A stretch of 64,000 nucleotides of DNA from Candidatus Methylomirabilota bacterium (GTDB lineage Bacteria > Methylomirabilota > Methylomirabilia > Rokubacteriales > CSP1-6): the NCBI GenBank assembly GCA_035709005.1, contig DASTFB010000071.1, positions 124,001 to 188,000 of the forward strand. Direction: 5' to 3'. The translations under genes and the position numbers were made by a program. Under the pieces are notes generated by a model, which made no database searches, was not told where the DNA came from, and saw only the letters and a program-made list of their open reading frames with translations. Below are positions 11,514-20,222 of this stretch, piece after piece (position 1 is the stretch's first letter; every line of letters starts with the position of its first letter).

Positions 11514-12625
11514 GCGCCACCAGCGCGGACGAGGAATTCATGAGCCGGGCCCTGGCGCTCGCCGAGCGGGCCCGGGGGTTGACCTCGCCCAACCCCATGG
11601 TCGGCGCGGTCGTGGTACTTGGGGATCGCGTGGTGGGTGAGGGCTTCCACGCAGCGGCGGGAAGTGCGCATGCCGAGATCCAGGCGCTGGCCGCGGCCGG
11701 CGATCGCGCCCGAGGCGCCACGCTTTACGTCACCCTGGAGCCCTGCACGCACTGGGGGCGGACTCCGCCCTGCGCCCCGGCCGTGGTGGCGGCGGGAGTG
11801 CGCCGCGTGGTCGCGGCGCTCCAGGACCCCAACCCGATGATCGCCGGCCGGGGCCTCGAGGTCCTGCGGCGGGCGGGGATCGAGGTGGCGGTGGGAGTCT
11901 TACAAGCGCGGGCGGCGGAGCAGAACCGGATCTTTCTCACGGTGATGCGGCAGGGACGGCCGCACGTCCTCCTGAAAGCCGCCATGACCCTCGATGGCAA
12001 GATCGCCGATCTCCACGGCGAATCGCGATGGATCACGGGGGAGGCGGCCCGCCGCGAGACCCATCGCCTGCGCAGCGAGGCCGACGCGATCGTCGCCGGG
12101 ATTCGCACCGTGCTTCGCGACGATCCCCAGCTCACCGTCCGCCTGGAACCGCCCTGGCCGCGGGAGCCGCTGCGTGTCGTGCTCGATACCGGCGCGCGAA
12201 CCCCGCCGGCCGCTCGGGTCATCACGTCGGGTACCGCCGCCCGCACCCTCATCGCCGTGGGTGAGACCGCGCCGGCCGAGCGGGTTCGCCGGTTGCTCGA
12301 CGCGGGCGTGACGCTCGTGCGCCTGCCCGTGCGCGACGGCCGTGTCGGGCTGGCCGAGCTCCTCGCCGAGCTCCATGCGGGCGAGATCCGCGGGGTGCTG
12401 GTCGAAGGGGGTGCCGAGGTCCACGGGGCGTTTCTGGACACCGGGCTGGTGGACCGGGTCGCGGTCTTCGTGGCGCCGCGGCTGATGGGCGGGCGCGAGG
12501 CGACACCGATGATCGCCGGCAGCGGCCTGGCCCTGAAGCACGCCCTGAGACTCGGTGCGCTGTCGATCCGGCCCGTGGGCGAGGACGTCCTCATCGAAGC
12601 GGATGTCTGCCGCGAGCCCGCCTGA
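11510..12625 (+). CDS. ribD: bifunctional riboflavin deaminase/reductase RibD
   Basis: Catalyses the second and third steps of riboflavin synthesis: deamination of the pyrimidine from GTP ring opening, then NADPH reduction of its ribosyl side chain. The N-terminal cytidine-deaminase-like domain has HAE at 54-56 and zinc cysteines 79 and 88 (EPCTHWGRTPPC). The C-terminal reductase domain (about 150-365) begins with LLKAAMTLDGKIA. Length 371 fits the family (367 in E. coli). The start overlaps the ftsY stop as ATGA, and the stop is shared with the ribE start as TGATG. Confidence 0.96.
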   Translation: MSATSADEEFMSRALALAERARGLTSPNPMVGAVVVLGDRVVGEGFHAAAGSAHAEIQALAAAGDRARGATLYVTLEPCTHWGRTPPCAPAVVAAGVRRVVAALQDPNPMIAGRGLEVLRRAGIEVAVGVLQARAAEQNRIFLTVMRQGRPHVLLKAAMTLDGKIADLHGESRWITGEAARRETHRLRSEADAIVAGIRTVLRDDPQLTVRLEPPWPREPLRVVLDTGARTPPAARVITSGTAARTLIAVGETAPAERVRRLLDAGVTLVRLPVRDGRVGLAELLAELHAGEIRGVLVEGGAEVHGAFLDTGLVDRVAVFVAPRLMGGREATPMIAGSGLALKHALRLGALSIRPVGEDVLIEADVCREPA

Positions 12626-13227
12626 TGTTCACGGGGATCGTGGAAGAGGTGGGCGTGGTCCGGGCGGCCGCGCCGGCGAGCGACACGGTGCGGCTCCAGG
12701 TGCAGGCCACCGTAACGCTCGAGGGCAGTGAGCGTGGCGCCAGCGTAGCCGTCAATGGCGTCTGCCTCACCGTCGTCGAGCGCCTGGCCGACGCTTTCGT
12801 CTTCGACGTCGGCCCCGAGACGCTGGCCCGCACGACCCTGGGCTCGCTGACCCCGGGACGTACGGTCAACCTGGAACGTCCCCTCCGTCTGGGCGCTCCC
12901 GTGGGAGGTCACCTGGTCCTGGGGCACGTCGATGGCGTGGCCACCATTGCGGACGTAACGCGTGTAGAATCGACGGCGCGGGTCCGCCTCGCCCTGCCCT
13001 GTGCGGATCTGGAGCGATACCTGGTCATCAAGGGGTCGGTGGCGGTGGAGGGGGTCAGCCTGACGGTGGCAGCGTTGGGAGCGGGGTGGTTCGAGGTGAT
13101 GCTGATCCCGCACACGCTGGAGGCGACGACGCTGGGCGGGCTGCAGGTGAGCCAGGCGGTGAACGTGGAGACCGACGTGATCGGCAAGTACGTGGTGCGC
13201 GCGCTGTCGCTGCGGGGGGCCCGATGA
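12625..13227 (+). CDS. ribE: riboflavin synthase alpha subunit
   Basis: Dismutates two 6,7-dimethyl-8-ribityllumazine molecules to riboflavin. The 200-residue product has the diagnostic N terminus [10 protein letters not shown] and two tandem lumazine-binding barrels (about 1-95 and 96-195), each with the pattern VNGVCLTV / [19 protein letters not shown] marks the second barrel. It lies inside the rib operon, with one-base and four-base overlaps to its neighbours. The name ribE follows Bacillus usage; E. coli calls it ribC. Confidence 0.96.
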   Translation: MFTGIVEEVGVVRAAAPASDTVRLQVQATVTLEGSERGASVAVNGVCLTVVERLADAFVFDVGPETLARTTLGSLTPGRTVNLERPLRLGAPVGGHLVLGHVDGVATIADVTRVESTARVRLALPCADLERYLVIKGSVAVEGVSLTVAALGAGWFEVMLIPHTLEATTLGGLQVSQAVNVETDVIGKYVVRALSLRGAR

Positions 13228-14438
13228 CAGTCTTTGCGCCGATCGAAGAGGCCATCGAGGAGATCCGGCAGGGCCGCATCCTCGTCGTCGTCGACGACGA
13301 GGACCGTGAGAATGAAGGCGATCTGCTGATGGCGGCCGACAAGGCCACGCCGGACGCGATCAATTTCATGGCACGGTACGGCCGCGGGCTCATCTGCGTG
13401 CCGATGACCGGGGAGCGGTTGGACGAGCTGAAGATCAGCATGATGGTCTCCGACAACACGGCGCCGCTCAGCACCGCCTTCACCATCACGGTGGACGCCC
13501 GCCGGGGGGTGACGACCGGGACCTCGGCCTACGACCGGGCCGTGACCATCCGCACCCTGGTCGACCCGAGCACGCGGCCGGAGGACCTCACGCGACCCGG
13601 CCACATCCTGCCGCTGCGAGCCATGCCCGGCGGGGTGCTGCGCCGGGCCGGCCACACCGAGGCCGCGGTGGACCTGGCCCGGATGGCCGACTGCTCGCCC
13701 GCGGGAGTCATCTGCGAGGTGCTCGACGAGACGGGGGCCATGGCCCGCGTGCCGCACCTCGTCGAGCTGGCCGCGCGGCACGGCCTCAAGATGGCCACCA
13801 TCAAGGACCTGATCGCCTACCGGACCCGGACCGAGAAGCTCGTGCGCCGCGTCGCCCAGACCCGCCTGCCCACGGAGTTCGGGGAGTGGACGGCGATCGC
13901 CTACGAGACGTCCGTGGAGAGCCGAACGCCCATCGCCCTGATGATGGGCGAAGTGGCCGGCGACGAGCCTGTGATGGTTCGGATGCACTCCGAGTGCCTG
14001 TTCGGCGACGTCTTTCAATGCCGACGCTGCGACTGCGGCGTGCAGCTGCGCACGGCGCTGGCGATGATCGAGCGCGAGGGGCGGGGCGTCATCGTGTACC
14101 TGCGCCAGGAAGGGCGGGGCATCGGGCTGCTCAACAAGTTCAAGGCCTACGAGCTCCAGGATGCCGGCAAGGACACGGTCGAGGCCAACGAGGCTCTGGG
14201 GTTCAAGCCCGACCAGCGCGACTACGGCATCGGCGCCCAGGTGCTCGTCGACCTCGGCGTGAAGAACCTCCGCCTGCTCACCAACAACCCCCGGAAGCGT
14301 GTGGGGCTGGAGGCCTACGGGCTGCACTTCGTCGAACGGCTGCCGCTCGAGGTGCCCCCGACCCCCGAGAACCACCGCTACCTCAGCACGAAGCGGGACA
14401 AGCTCGGGCACCTCCTCTCGTCCGCCTTCGAGGATTGA
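13224..14438 (+). CDS. ribBA: bifunctional DHBP synthase / GTP cyclohydrolase II
   Basis: Supplies both precursors of riboflavin: the four-carbon unit from ribulose 5-phosphate and the pyrimidine from GTP. The 404-residue fusion has DHBP synthase first (about 1-200), with the acidic [11 protein letters not shown] at 24-34, then GTP cyclohydrolase II with zinc cysteines 258, 269 and 271 (SECLFGDV...CDCG) and RQEGRGIGL. It closes with NNPRK and [10 protein letters not shown]. The ATG overlaps the ribE stop (ATGA). The longer upstream reading in this frame is the shadow of ribE. Confidence 0.96.
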   Translation: MTVFAPIEEAIEEIRQGRILVVVDDEDRENEGDLLMAADKATPDAINFMARYGRGLICVPMTGERLDELKISMMVSDNTAPLSTAFTITVDARRGVTTGTSAYDRAVTIRTLVDPSTRPEDLTRPGHILPLRAMPGGVLRRAGHTEAAVDLARMADCSPAGVICEVLDETGAMARVPHLVELAARHGLKMATIKDLIAYRTRTEKLVRRVAQTRLPTEFGEWTAIAYETSVESRTPIALMMGEVAGDEPVMVRMHSECLFGDVFQCRRCDCGVQLRTALAMIEREGRGVIVYLRQEGRGIGLLNKFKAYELQDAGKDTVEANEALGFKPDQRDYGIGAQVLVDLGVKNLRLLTNNPRKRVGLEAYGLHFVERLPLEVPPTPENHRYLSTKRDKLGHLLSSAFED

Positions 14439-14439
14439 C

Positions 14440-14955
14440 GTGTCCGGCCGCGCCCCCCGCCCGCGCCGCGCGGGGCTCACCAGCAGCCTGACCCGGGCTG
14501 GCGGTGGCGCCCGGTTCGGCGTCGTGGCCGCGCGCTTCCACGAGCCCATCAGCAAGAAGCTGGTCGACAGCGCTTTGCACGCCTTCGCCGCCGCGCGCGT
14601 GGCCTCCGGCGACGTGGAGGTCCACTGGGTCCCCGGGTCGTTCGAGCTCCCTCAGGCCGCCGCGCACCTGGCCCGGACGGGACGCTATGCGGCGATCGTC
14701 TGCCTGGGGGTGATCATCCGTGGTGAGACGCCGCATTTCGAGCACATCGCCCGGGAAGCCGCCGCCGGGATCCGTGAGGTGGGTCTCAGCACCGGCGTGC
14801 CGACGACCTTCGGCGTGATCACGGCCTTGAGCGAGGAGCAAGCCTGGGCACGGGCGGGCGGTGCGGTGGGCAATCGCGGTCAGGAGGCCGCCGAGGCAGC
14901 CATCGAGATGGCGGCGTTCGTGCGCCGCCGGCAGCCCGGACCGAGCCGCAAATGA
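14440..14955 (+). CDS. ribH: 6,7-dimethyl-8-ribityllumazine synthase
   Basis: Condenses the DHBP and pyrimidine intermediates into lumazine, usually as a 60-mer shell. From GTG the product is 171 residues, with FGVVAARFHE near 28, the substrate loop VPGSFELP, GVIIRGETPHFEHIA (containing the catalytic-region His) and VPTTFGVIT. The first 25 residues are an Arg/Ala-rich extension, so a later start cannot be excluded. The GTG follows the ribBA stop by one base. With ribD, ribE and ribBA this completes the core riboflavin pathway. Confidence 0.93.
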   Translation: MSGRAPRPRRAGLTSSLTRAGGGARFGVVAARFHEPISKKLVDSALHAFAAARVASGDVEVHWVPGSFELPQAAAHLARTGRYAAIVCLGVIIRGETPHFEHIAREAAAGIREVGLSTGVPTTFGVITALSEEQAWARAGGAVGNRGQEAAEAAIEMAAFVRRRQPGPSRK

Positions 14956-14982
14956 GCAAGGGCTAGGCACTCGGGGCCCGCC

Positions 14983-15399
14983 GTGGGACGACGCCGCAAA
15001 GCGCGCGAGGTGGCCCTGCAGTTCCTCTACCAGCTCGATCTGCGCGGGGATGACGATGCCCACCCGCACGCCGCGGAGTTCTGGTTCCATCACCCGGTGG
15101 ACGACGACACCCGGGCCTTCGCCGAGGCCCTCGTCCACGGCGCCAAGCGGCATCAAGCGAAGAGCGACGAGCTGCTCCGCCAGTACGTCGAGCACTGGGA
15201 TCTCGAGCGCATGGCCGTGGTGGACCGCAACATCCTGCGGCTGGCCATCTACGAGATGGTCTGGAGCGCGGAGGTGCCCTCCAAGGTCGCCATCAACGAG
15301 GCCATCGAGATCGCCAAGAAGTTCGGCACCGCCGAGTCGAGCCGGTTCATCAACGGGGTGCTGGATCGGATCCGCAAAGAGCTTCGGCCGGCCTCCTGA
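14983..15399 (+). CDS. nusB: transcription antitermination factor NusB
   Basis: Small all-helical RNA-binding protein that, with NusE (S10), binds boxA RNA and keeps rRNA transcription processive. The 138-residue product matches the family length. Its RRRKAREVALQFLYQLD start and the C-terminal KVAINEAIEIAKKFGTAESSRFINGVLD block are diagnostic. GTG start. Coupling of ribH and nusB is widespread in bacteria. Confidence 0.95.
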   Translation: MGRRRKAREVALQFLYQLDLRGDDDAHPHAAEFWFHHPVDDDTRAFAEALVHGAKRHQAKSDELLRQYVEHWDLERMAVVDRNILRLAIYEMVWSAEVPSKVAINEAIEIAKKFGTAESSRFINGVLDRIRKELRPAS

Positions 15400-15406
15400 G
15401 TCTCCC

Positions 15407-16132
15407 GTGCGGTACGCGATCCTCTCCGACATCCACGCCAACCTGGAGGCCCTGCGCGCCGTCCTGGACGACGCCCGCGACCGCGCGGACGTCATTCTCT
15501 GTCTGGGCGACGTCGTCGGTTATGGCGCCGAGCCCGAAGGGTGCATCGAGCTCGTCGCCGAACGCTGTCAGGCCGTGGTGGCCGGCAACCATGAGCACGC
15601 CACCGCGGGCCTCATGGCCCTGGAGTGGTTCAATCCCTACGCCCGGGTCGCCGCCGAGTGGACACGGCAGCGGCTCGATGACGAGCATCGGGCCTGGCTC
15701 GGAGCGCTGCCGCTGGTCTGCGAATGGGAGGACGCCACCCTGGTGCACGCCAGCCCGCATCAGCCCGAGGACTGGGAATACGTGATCTCCGCGGAAGACG
15801 GCTATCGCGCCTTCGCGTCGTTCACGACGCGGCTGTGCTTCGTCGGCCACTCGCATCTGCCCGGGGTCTGGGTCCAGGGCTCCTGGGGCCGACGCCACGA
15901 GGCCCGGCCGATGGACGTGCTCCTGGAGCCTGGGTGCCGGTACCTGGTCAACGTCGGCAGCGTGGGGCAGCCGCGGGACCGGGACCCGAGGGCGGCGTGG
16001 GCGCTCTGGGACACCGAGGCCAGGCGCGTGAGCATCCGCCGCGTGCCCTACGACGTCATGGCCACGCGCAAGCGGATCGTGGCCGCCGGCTTGCCCGCCT
16101 TCCTGGCGGACCGCCTAGGCGAAGGACGCTGA
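15407..16132 (+). CDS. calcineurin-like metallophosphoesterase
   Basis: A 241-residue phosphodiesterase-fold protein. Metal ligands appear in the standard order: Asp8/His10 (SDIHANLEAL), Asp35 (LGDVVGYG), Asn61/His62 (GNHEH), then a later His in VHASPH and GHSH. This layout fits the small YfcE/MJ0936-like class, whose physiological substrate is usually unknown. The GTG comes seven bases after the nusB stop, and the long reading upstream in this frame is nusB shadow. The stop is shared with a CTG at the head of lnt. Confidence 0.88.
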   Translation: MRYAILSDIHANLEALRAVLDDARDRADVILCLGDVVGYGAEPEGCIELVAERCQAVVAGNHEHATAGLMALEWFNPYARVAAEWTRQRLDDEHRAWLGALPLVCEWEDATLVHASPHQPEDWEYVISAEDGYRAFASFTTRLCFVGHSHLPGVWVQGSWGRRHEARPMDVLLEPGCRYLVNVGSVGQPRDRDPRAAWALWDTEARRVSIRRVPYDVMATRKRIVAAGLPAFLADRLGEGR

Positions 16133-16158
16133 GCCGCGAGACCCTGGGCGCGGCGCTC

Positions 16159-17637
16159 GTGGCGCTCGCCTCCGGTACGGCGCTGGCCCTGGCCTTTCCC
16201 CGTCCCGACTGGTCAGGGGCCGCCTGGGTGGCCCTGGCCCCGGTGCTGGTCCTGGCTCTCACTCGCAGCCCGGGGCCAGCGTTCGGATGGGGCTGGCTGG
16301 CCGGGTTCACCTTCTTCCTGTTGTTGCTTCGCTGGCTGAACTTCACCTTTCGCGTCTATAGCGAGATCCCGTGGCCCTTGACCTGGATGCCGACGGCCCT
16401 GCTGTCCGGGTACTGTGCGGTGTGGACCGGGCTCGTCGCGGGCGCCGTGTCCTGGCTGGCGCGCGGCCGCGGCTCGGCGGTGGCGCTGCTGGCGGCCCCC
16501 TGGCTGTGGGTGAGCGCGGAGTGGGCGCGGGGGTGGCTCATGGGCGGCTTTCCCTGGGGCAGCCTGGGCTATTCGCAGTATCGGCAGCTGCCGGTCATCC
16601 AGATCGCCGAGTTGGGTGGCGTCTGGGCCGTCTCGTTCGTCGTCTTCGCCGTGAACGCGGCGCTGGCCGGGGCCGTCGTGTTGTCACGCGGGCGAGCGGC
16701 GATCGGCCTGGCCCTCGGCGTGACCCTCGCGGCAGCCACCCTGGCCTTCGGCGCCTGGCGCCTGAAGGAGGCGCCGGCCCCCGGCGAGGTGACCGTTGCG
16801 GTGATGCAGCCGTCGATCGAGCAGCCGTTGAAGTGGAAGCCGGAGCACACCGAGTCGACGTTGGCCATCTACGGCGAGCTGACCCGCGCCGCGGCGAGCC
16901 AGCGGCCGGATCTGATCGTGTGGCCGGAGACCGCTTCGCCCACCATCCTGCGCCGGGACGCGACGCTCCTGGGCTCGCTCACGGAGCTCTCCGGCGCCTG
17001 GCAGGTCCCGCTGCTCGTCGGGTCGATCGACATCGTGGACAGCTCGGAGCAGGACCTGCGCAACACCGCATTTTTGTTGACCGAACGGGGGATCGTGAGC
17101 AGGTATGATAAGATCCACTTGGTTCCGTTCGGAGAGTATGTGCCGCTGTCCAGTGTGATCGGGTTCGTGAGGGGCTGGGCCGAGTTCATCTCCGAACTGA
17201 CGCCCGGCGCCCATGCCGTCGTCTTCGCCGGTCCACCAGCCCCGTTCGGCGTCGTGATCTGTTACGAGGGGATCTTCCCGGCACTGGTCCGCCGTTTCGT
17301 CACGGGCGGAGCCCGCCTCTTGGTGAACATGACGAACGACGCGTGGTTCGGCCGTACCAGCGGGCCGCTGCAGCACCTGGCGATGTATCCGCTGCGAGCG
17401 GTCGAGCATCGGACGGCCGTGGTCCGGGCCGCCAATACCGGCGTGTCGGCGTTCATCGCGCCCAGCGGACGGATCGTGCAGGCCCTGGACCTCTACGTCC
17501 GGGGCAACCTGCTCGCGCGGGTGCCGCTACGCAGCGGGGAGACGTTGTACACGCGGTGGGGAGATTGGCTGCCGTACCTGTCTGTCGTGGTTTCTGCGGC
17601 CGCGCTCGTGGCGGCCGCCCTGAGGAGGGCACAGTGA
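16159..17637 (+). CDS. lnt: apolipoprotein N-acyltransferase
   Basis: Inner-membrane enzyme that adds the third acyl chain to lipoproteins before Lol export. Several N-terminal membrane helices precede a periplasmic nitrilase domain with the triad Glu257 (VWPETASP), Lys318 (YDKIHLVPFGEY) and Cys368 (VICYEG), and a final membrane helix anchors the C terminus. Total about 492 residues. The start is uncertain: GTG 16159 is the first conventional codon, but homologous sequence seems to begin slightly earlier at a CTG (16129) that overlaps the preceding stop. The stop overlaps the prfB GTG. Confidence 0.9.
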   Translation: MALASGTALALAFPRPDWSGAAWVALAPVLVLALTRSPGPAFGWGWLAGFTFFLLLLRWLNFTFRVYSEIPWPLTWMPTALLSGYCAVWTGLVAGAVSWLARGRGSAVALLAAPWLWVSAEWARGWLMGGFPWGSLGYSQYRQLPVIQIAELGGVWAVSFVVFAVNAALAGAVVLSRGRAAIGLALGVTLAAATLAFGAWRLKEAPAPGEVTVAVMQPSIEQPLKWKPEHTESTLAIYGELTRAAASQRPDLIVWPETASPTILRRDATLLGSLTELSGAWQVPLLVGSIDIVDSSEQDLRNTAFLLTERGIVSRYDKIHLVPFGEYVPLSSVIGFVRGWAEFISELTPGAHAVVFAGPPAPFGVVICYEGIFPALVRRFVTGGARLLVNMTNDAWFGRTSGPLQHLAMYPLRAVEHRTAVVRAANTGVSAFIAPSGRIVQALDLYVRGNLLARVPLRSGETLYTRWGDWLPYLSVVVSAAALVAAALRRAQ

Positions 17638-18744
17638 TCGCCGGGGAGGTCAAGCGGGAGGCGGCGGAGCTGGCTCGCCGCGTCGACGAGCTCAGGAGGC
17701 ATCTTTGACCTGCCCGCCAAAGAGCAGCGGCTGGCCGGCCTCGACGCCGAGATGTCGGCTCCGGCGTTCTGGGAGGACAACCGGCGCGCTCAGGAGCTGA
17801 TCCGGGAGCGCTCGCAGATTCAGCGGCTCGTCGCCCGGCTCGGCGACCTGGCCCGCCAGGCCGACGATCTCGGCGTCCTGCTGGAGCTGGCTGCCGAGGC
17901 CGACGACGGCAGCCTCGACACCGAGATCACCGCGAGCATCGGCCGCTTGCGGCGGGACCTGGACGAGTTCGAGCTCAAGATCATGCTCTCCGGTCCTCAC
18001 GACGAAAAAGCCGCCATCGTCTACATCCACCCGGGCGCCGGCGGGACGGAGTCCCAGGATTGGGCCCAGATGCTCATGCGGATGTACCTGAGGTGGTGTG
18101 AGCGCAACGGCTTCAAGGCCGAAGTGGTGGATCTGCTGCCGGGGGAGGAAGCCGGGATCAAGTCGGCGACCATCGAAGTCACCGGCGAGTACGCCTACGG
18201 GTTGCTAAAGGGCGAGGCCGGCGTCCACCGGCTCGTGCGCATCTCGCCGTTCGACGCCTCCCGTCGCCGTCAGACCAGCTTCGCCTCGGTCGGGGTGGTC
18301 CCCGAAGTGGACGACGTCGAGGTGGTGGTACGCGACGACGAGCTGCGCATCGATGTCTTTCGCTCGTCGGGCCCCGGCGGGCAGGGCGTGAACACGGCCG
18401 ACTCGGCGGTCCGGATCACCCACCTGCCCACCGGAATCGTGGTGCAGTGCCAGAACGAGCGGTCGCAGCTGCGGAACCGGGACACGGCTCTGCGCATCCT
18501 CAAGGCGCGGTTGTTCGAGCTGGCCGAGCGGAAGCAACGGGAAGAGCTGGCCGAGCTGACCGGGGAGAAGAAGGGCATCGCCTTCGGCAGCCAGATCCGC
18601 TCGTATACCTTCCATCCCTACCAGCTGGTAAAGGACCACCGGACCGGCGTGGAGATCGGCAACGTCGAGGCCGTCATGGACGGAGACCTCGAGCCCTTCA
18701 TCAAGGCCTATCTGCTGGGCAGCGTGCGGGCCGCCCAGCTATGA
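17634..18744 (+). CDS. prfB: peptide chain release factor 2, with programmed +1 frameshift
   Basis: Terminates translation at UGA and UAA. The gene reads 24 codons from GTG 17634 and meets an in-frame TGA at 17706-17708. Coding resumes in the +1 frame from GAC at 17707, giving join(17634..17705,17707..18744) and 369 residues. The junction (LRRHL then DLPAKEQRL) is exactly where RF2 genes shift. The RF2 codon-reading tripeptide SPF is at 204-206 and the hydrolysis motif GGQ at 248-250. The stop signal lets RF2 regulate its own level. The GTG overlaps the lnt stop and the end overlaps the lysS ATG. Confidence 0.96.
17694..17709 (+). promoter_or_regulatory. RF2 programmed +1 frameshift site
   Basis: An internal Shine-Dalgarno-like AGGAGG (17694-17699), three bases, then CTT-TGA-C (17703-17709). 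The E. coli prfB signal is AGGGGG, three bases, CTT TGA C, so spacing and slippery codon are identical. At low RF2, ribosomes paused at the TGA slip from CTT to TTT and continue in the +1 frame; at high RF2 they terminate. Confidence 0.93.
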
Positions 18745-20222
18745 GCCAGCGCCACGAGAAGCTCGAGAGCTTGCGCAAGCGAGGGATCGACCCCTTCGGG
18801 GAGCGGTTCGTCGTGACGCATCAGGCCCAGCAACTGCACGAGCAGTTCGCCTCGGCCAAGGACGAAGAGCTGAAAGCCGCCGGTTCGGTCAGCGTGGCCG
18901 GACGCGTCATGGCCCTGCGCCACCATGGCAAGACCTGCTTCGCGCATCTTCAAGACTCCAGCGGGCGCATCCAGCTCTACGCGCGGGCCGATCAGCTCGG
19001 CGAGGCCTACTCGCTGTTCACGGATCTCGACCTGGGCGACTTCATCGGCGTCACCGGCGAGCCCTTCCGCACCCGTACGGGCGAGCTCACGGTCGCCGTC
19101 GGACGCCTGCAGTTCCTGACCAAGGCCTTGCGCCCGCTGCCCGAGAAATGGCATGGCCTGCGCGACGTCGAGACACGCTACCGGCGTCGCTACGTCGACC
19201 TCATCGTCAACCGCGACGTCCGCCGGATCTTCGTGCTCCGCTCGCGCATCATCAAGGCGTTGCGCGACTTTTTCGACGCCCGGGGGTTCATCGAGGTCGA
19301 GACGCCGATGATGCAACCCATTCCGGGTGGTGCCATCGCGCGACCGTTCAAGACGCACCACAACGCCCTGGACATGGATCTCTACCTCCGCATCGCTCCC
19401 GAGCTCTACCTCAAGCGGCTCATCGTGGCCGGGTTCGAGCGCGTGTACGAGATCAACCGAAACTTTCGGAACGAGGGTGTCTCCACCCAGCACAACCCCG
19501 AGTTCACGATGCTGGAGTTCTATCAGGCCTATGCCGATTACCAGGATCTGATGCGGCTCACCGAGGAGATGTTCGTGGCTCTCACCCAGGCCGTAGGGGA
19601 AGGACCGACGCTCCGGTGGGGAGAGCACGAGATCGACCTCCGGCCGCCGTGGCGGCGCCTGGGGTTCTTCGCGGGGCTGTCCCAGGCGCTGGGAATGGAC
19701 GTGAGCACCGAGACGGACCCGGCCCGGGTGGCCCAAGCGGCGGCGGCCCGCGGCATCACCGTCGACGCTGCGCCGGCGCCCTGGCGGCTGTGGAAAGAGG
19801 TCTTCGAGACGCTCGTGGAGCCTTCCCTCGTCCAGCCGACCTTCGTCATGGACTTTCCTGTCGAGCTCTCGCCCCTGGCCAAGAAAAAGCGGGACAACTC
19901 CCGCCTGGTGGATCGCTTCGAGCTTTTCATCGGCCAGCGGGAGATGGCCAACGCCTACAGCGAGTTGAACGATCCCATCGACCAGATGTCGCGGTTCCGC
20001 GAGCAGGCCTCGCTCCTGGCCCGCGGCGACGAGGAGGCCCACTGGCTGGACGAGGACTACGTTCGCGCCCTCGAGTACGGCATGCCGCCCACGGCCGGCG
20101 AGGGCATCGGTATCGACCGGCTGGTGATGCTCTTCGCCAACCAGCCCTCCATCCGCGAGGTGGTCCTGTTCCCGCATCTGCGCCCCGAGGCCGGGCGACC
20201 CGCCGATGAGGACGAGGCGTGA
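18741..20222 (+). CDS. lysS: lysyl-tRNA synthetase, class II
   Basis: Charges tRNA-Lys. The 493-residue product has the N-terminal OB-fold anticodon-binding domain (about 45-145) and a class II catalytic domain: motif 1 around FFDARGFIEVETPMM, motif 2 at INRNFRNEG...FTMLEFYQAY and motif 3 at GEGIGIDRLVMLF near the C terminus. The ATG overlaps the prfB stop, an order (prfB-lysS) also seen in E. coli. The stop overlaps the following permease start. Confidence 0.97.
   Translation: MSQRHEKLESLRKRGIDPFGERFVVTHQAQQLHEQFASAKDEELKAAGSVSVAGRVMALRHHGKTCFAHLQDSSGRIQLYARADQLGEAYSLFTDLDLGDFIGVTGEPFRTRTGELTVAVGRLQFLTKALRPLPEKWHGLRDVETRYRRRYVDLIVNRDVRRIFVLRSRIIKALRDFFDARGFIEVETPMMQPIPGGAIARPFKTHHNALDMDLYLRIAPELYLKRLIVAGFERVYEINRNFRNEGVSTQHNPEFTMLEFYQAYADYQDLMRLTEEMFVALTQAVGEGPTLRWGEHEIDLRPPWRRLGFFAGLSQALGMDVSTETDPARVAQAAAARGITVDAAPAPWRLWKEVFETLVEPSLVQPTFVMDFPVELSPLAKKKRDNSRLVDRFELFIGQREMANAYSELNDPIDQMSRFREQASLLARGDEEAHWLDEDYVRALEYGMPPTAGEGIGIDRLVMLFANQPSIREVVLFPHLRPEAGRPADEDEA

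Noticed and set aside
13055-14555. Minus-strand frames opposite ribE, ribBA and ribH
   Set aside because: They mirror well-supported rib genes and carry no motif.
17706-17708. prfB as a pseudogene because of an in-frame stop
   Set aside because: The stop sits exactly in the conserved RF2 frameshift signal and the rest of the gene is intact.
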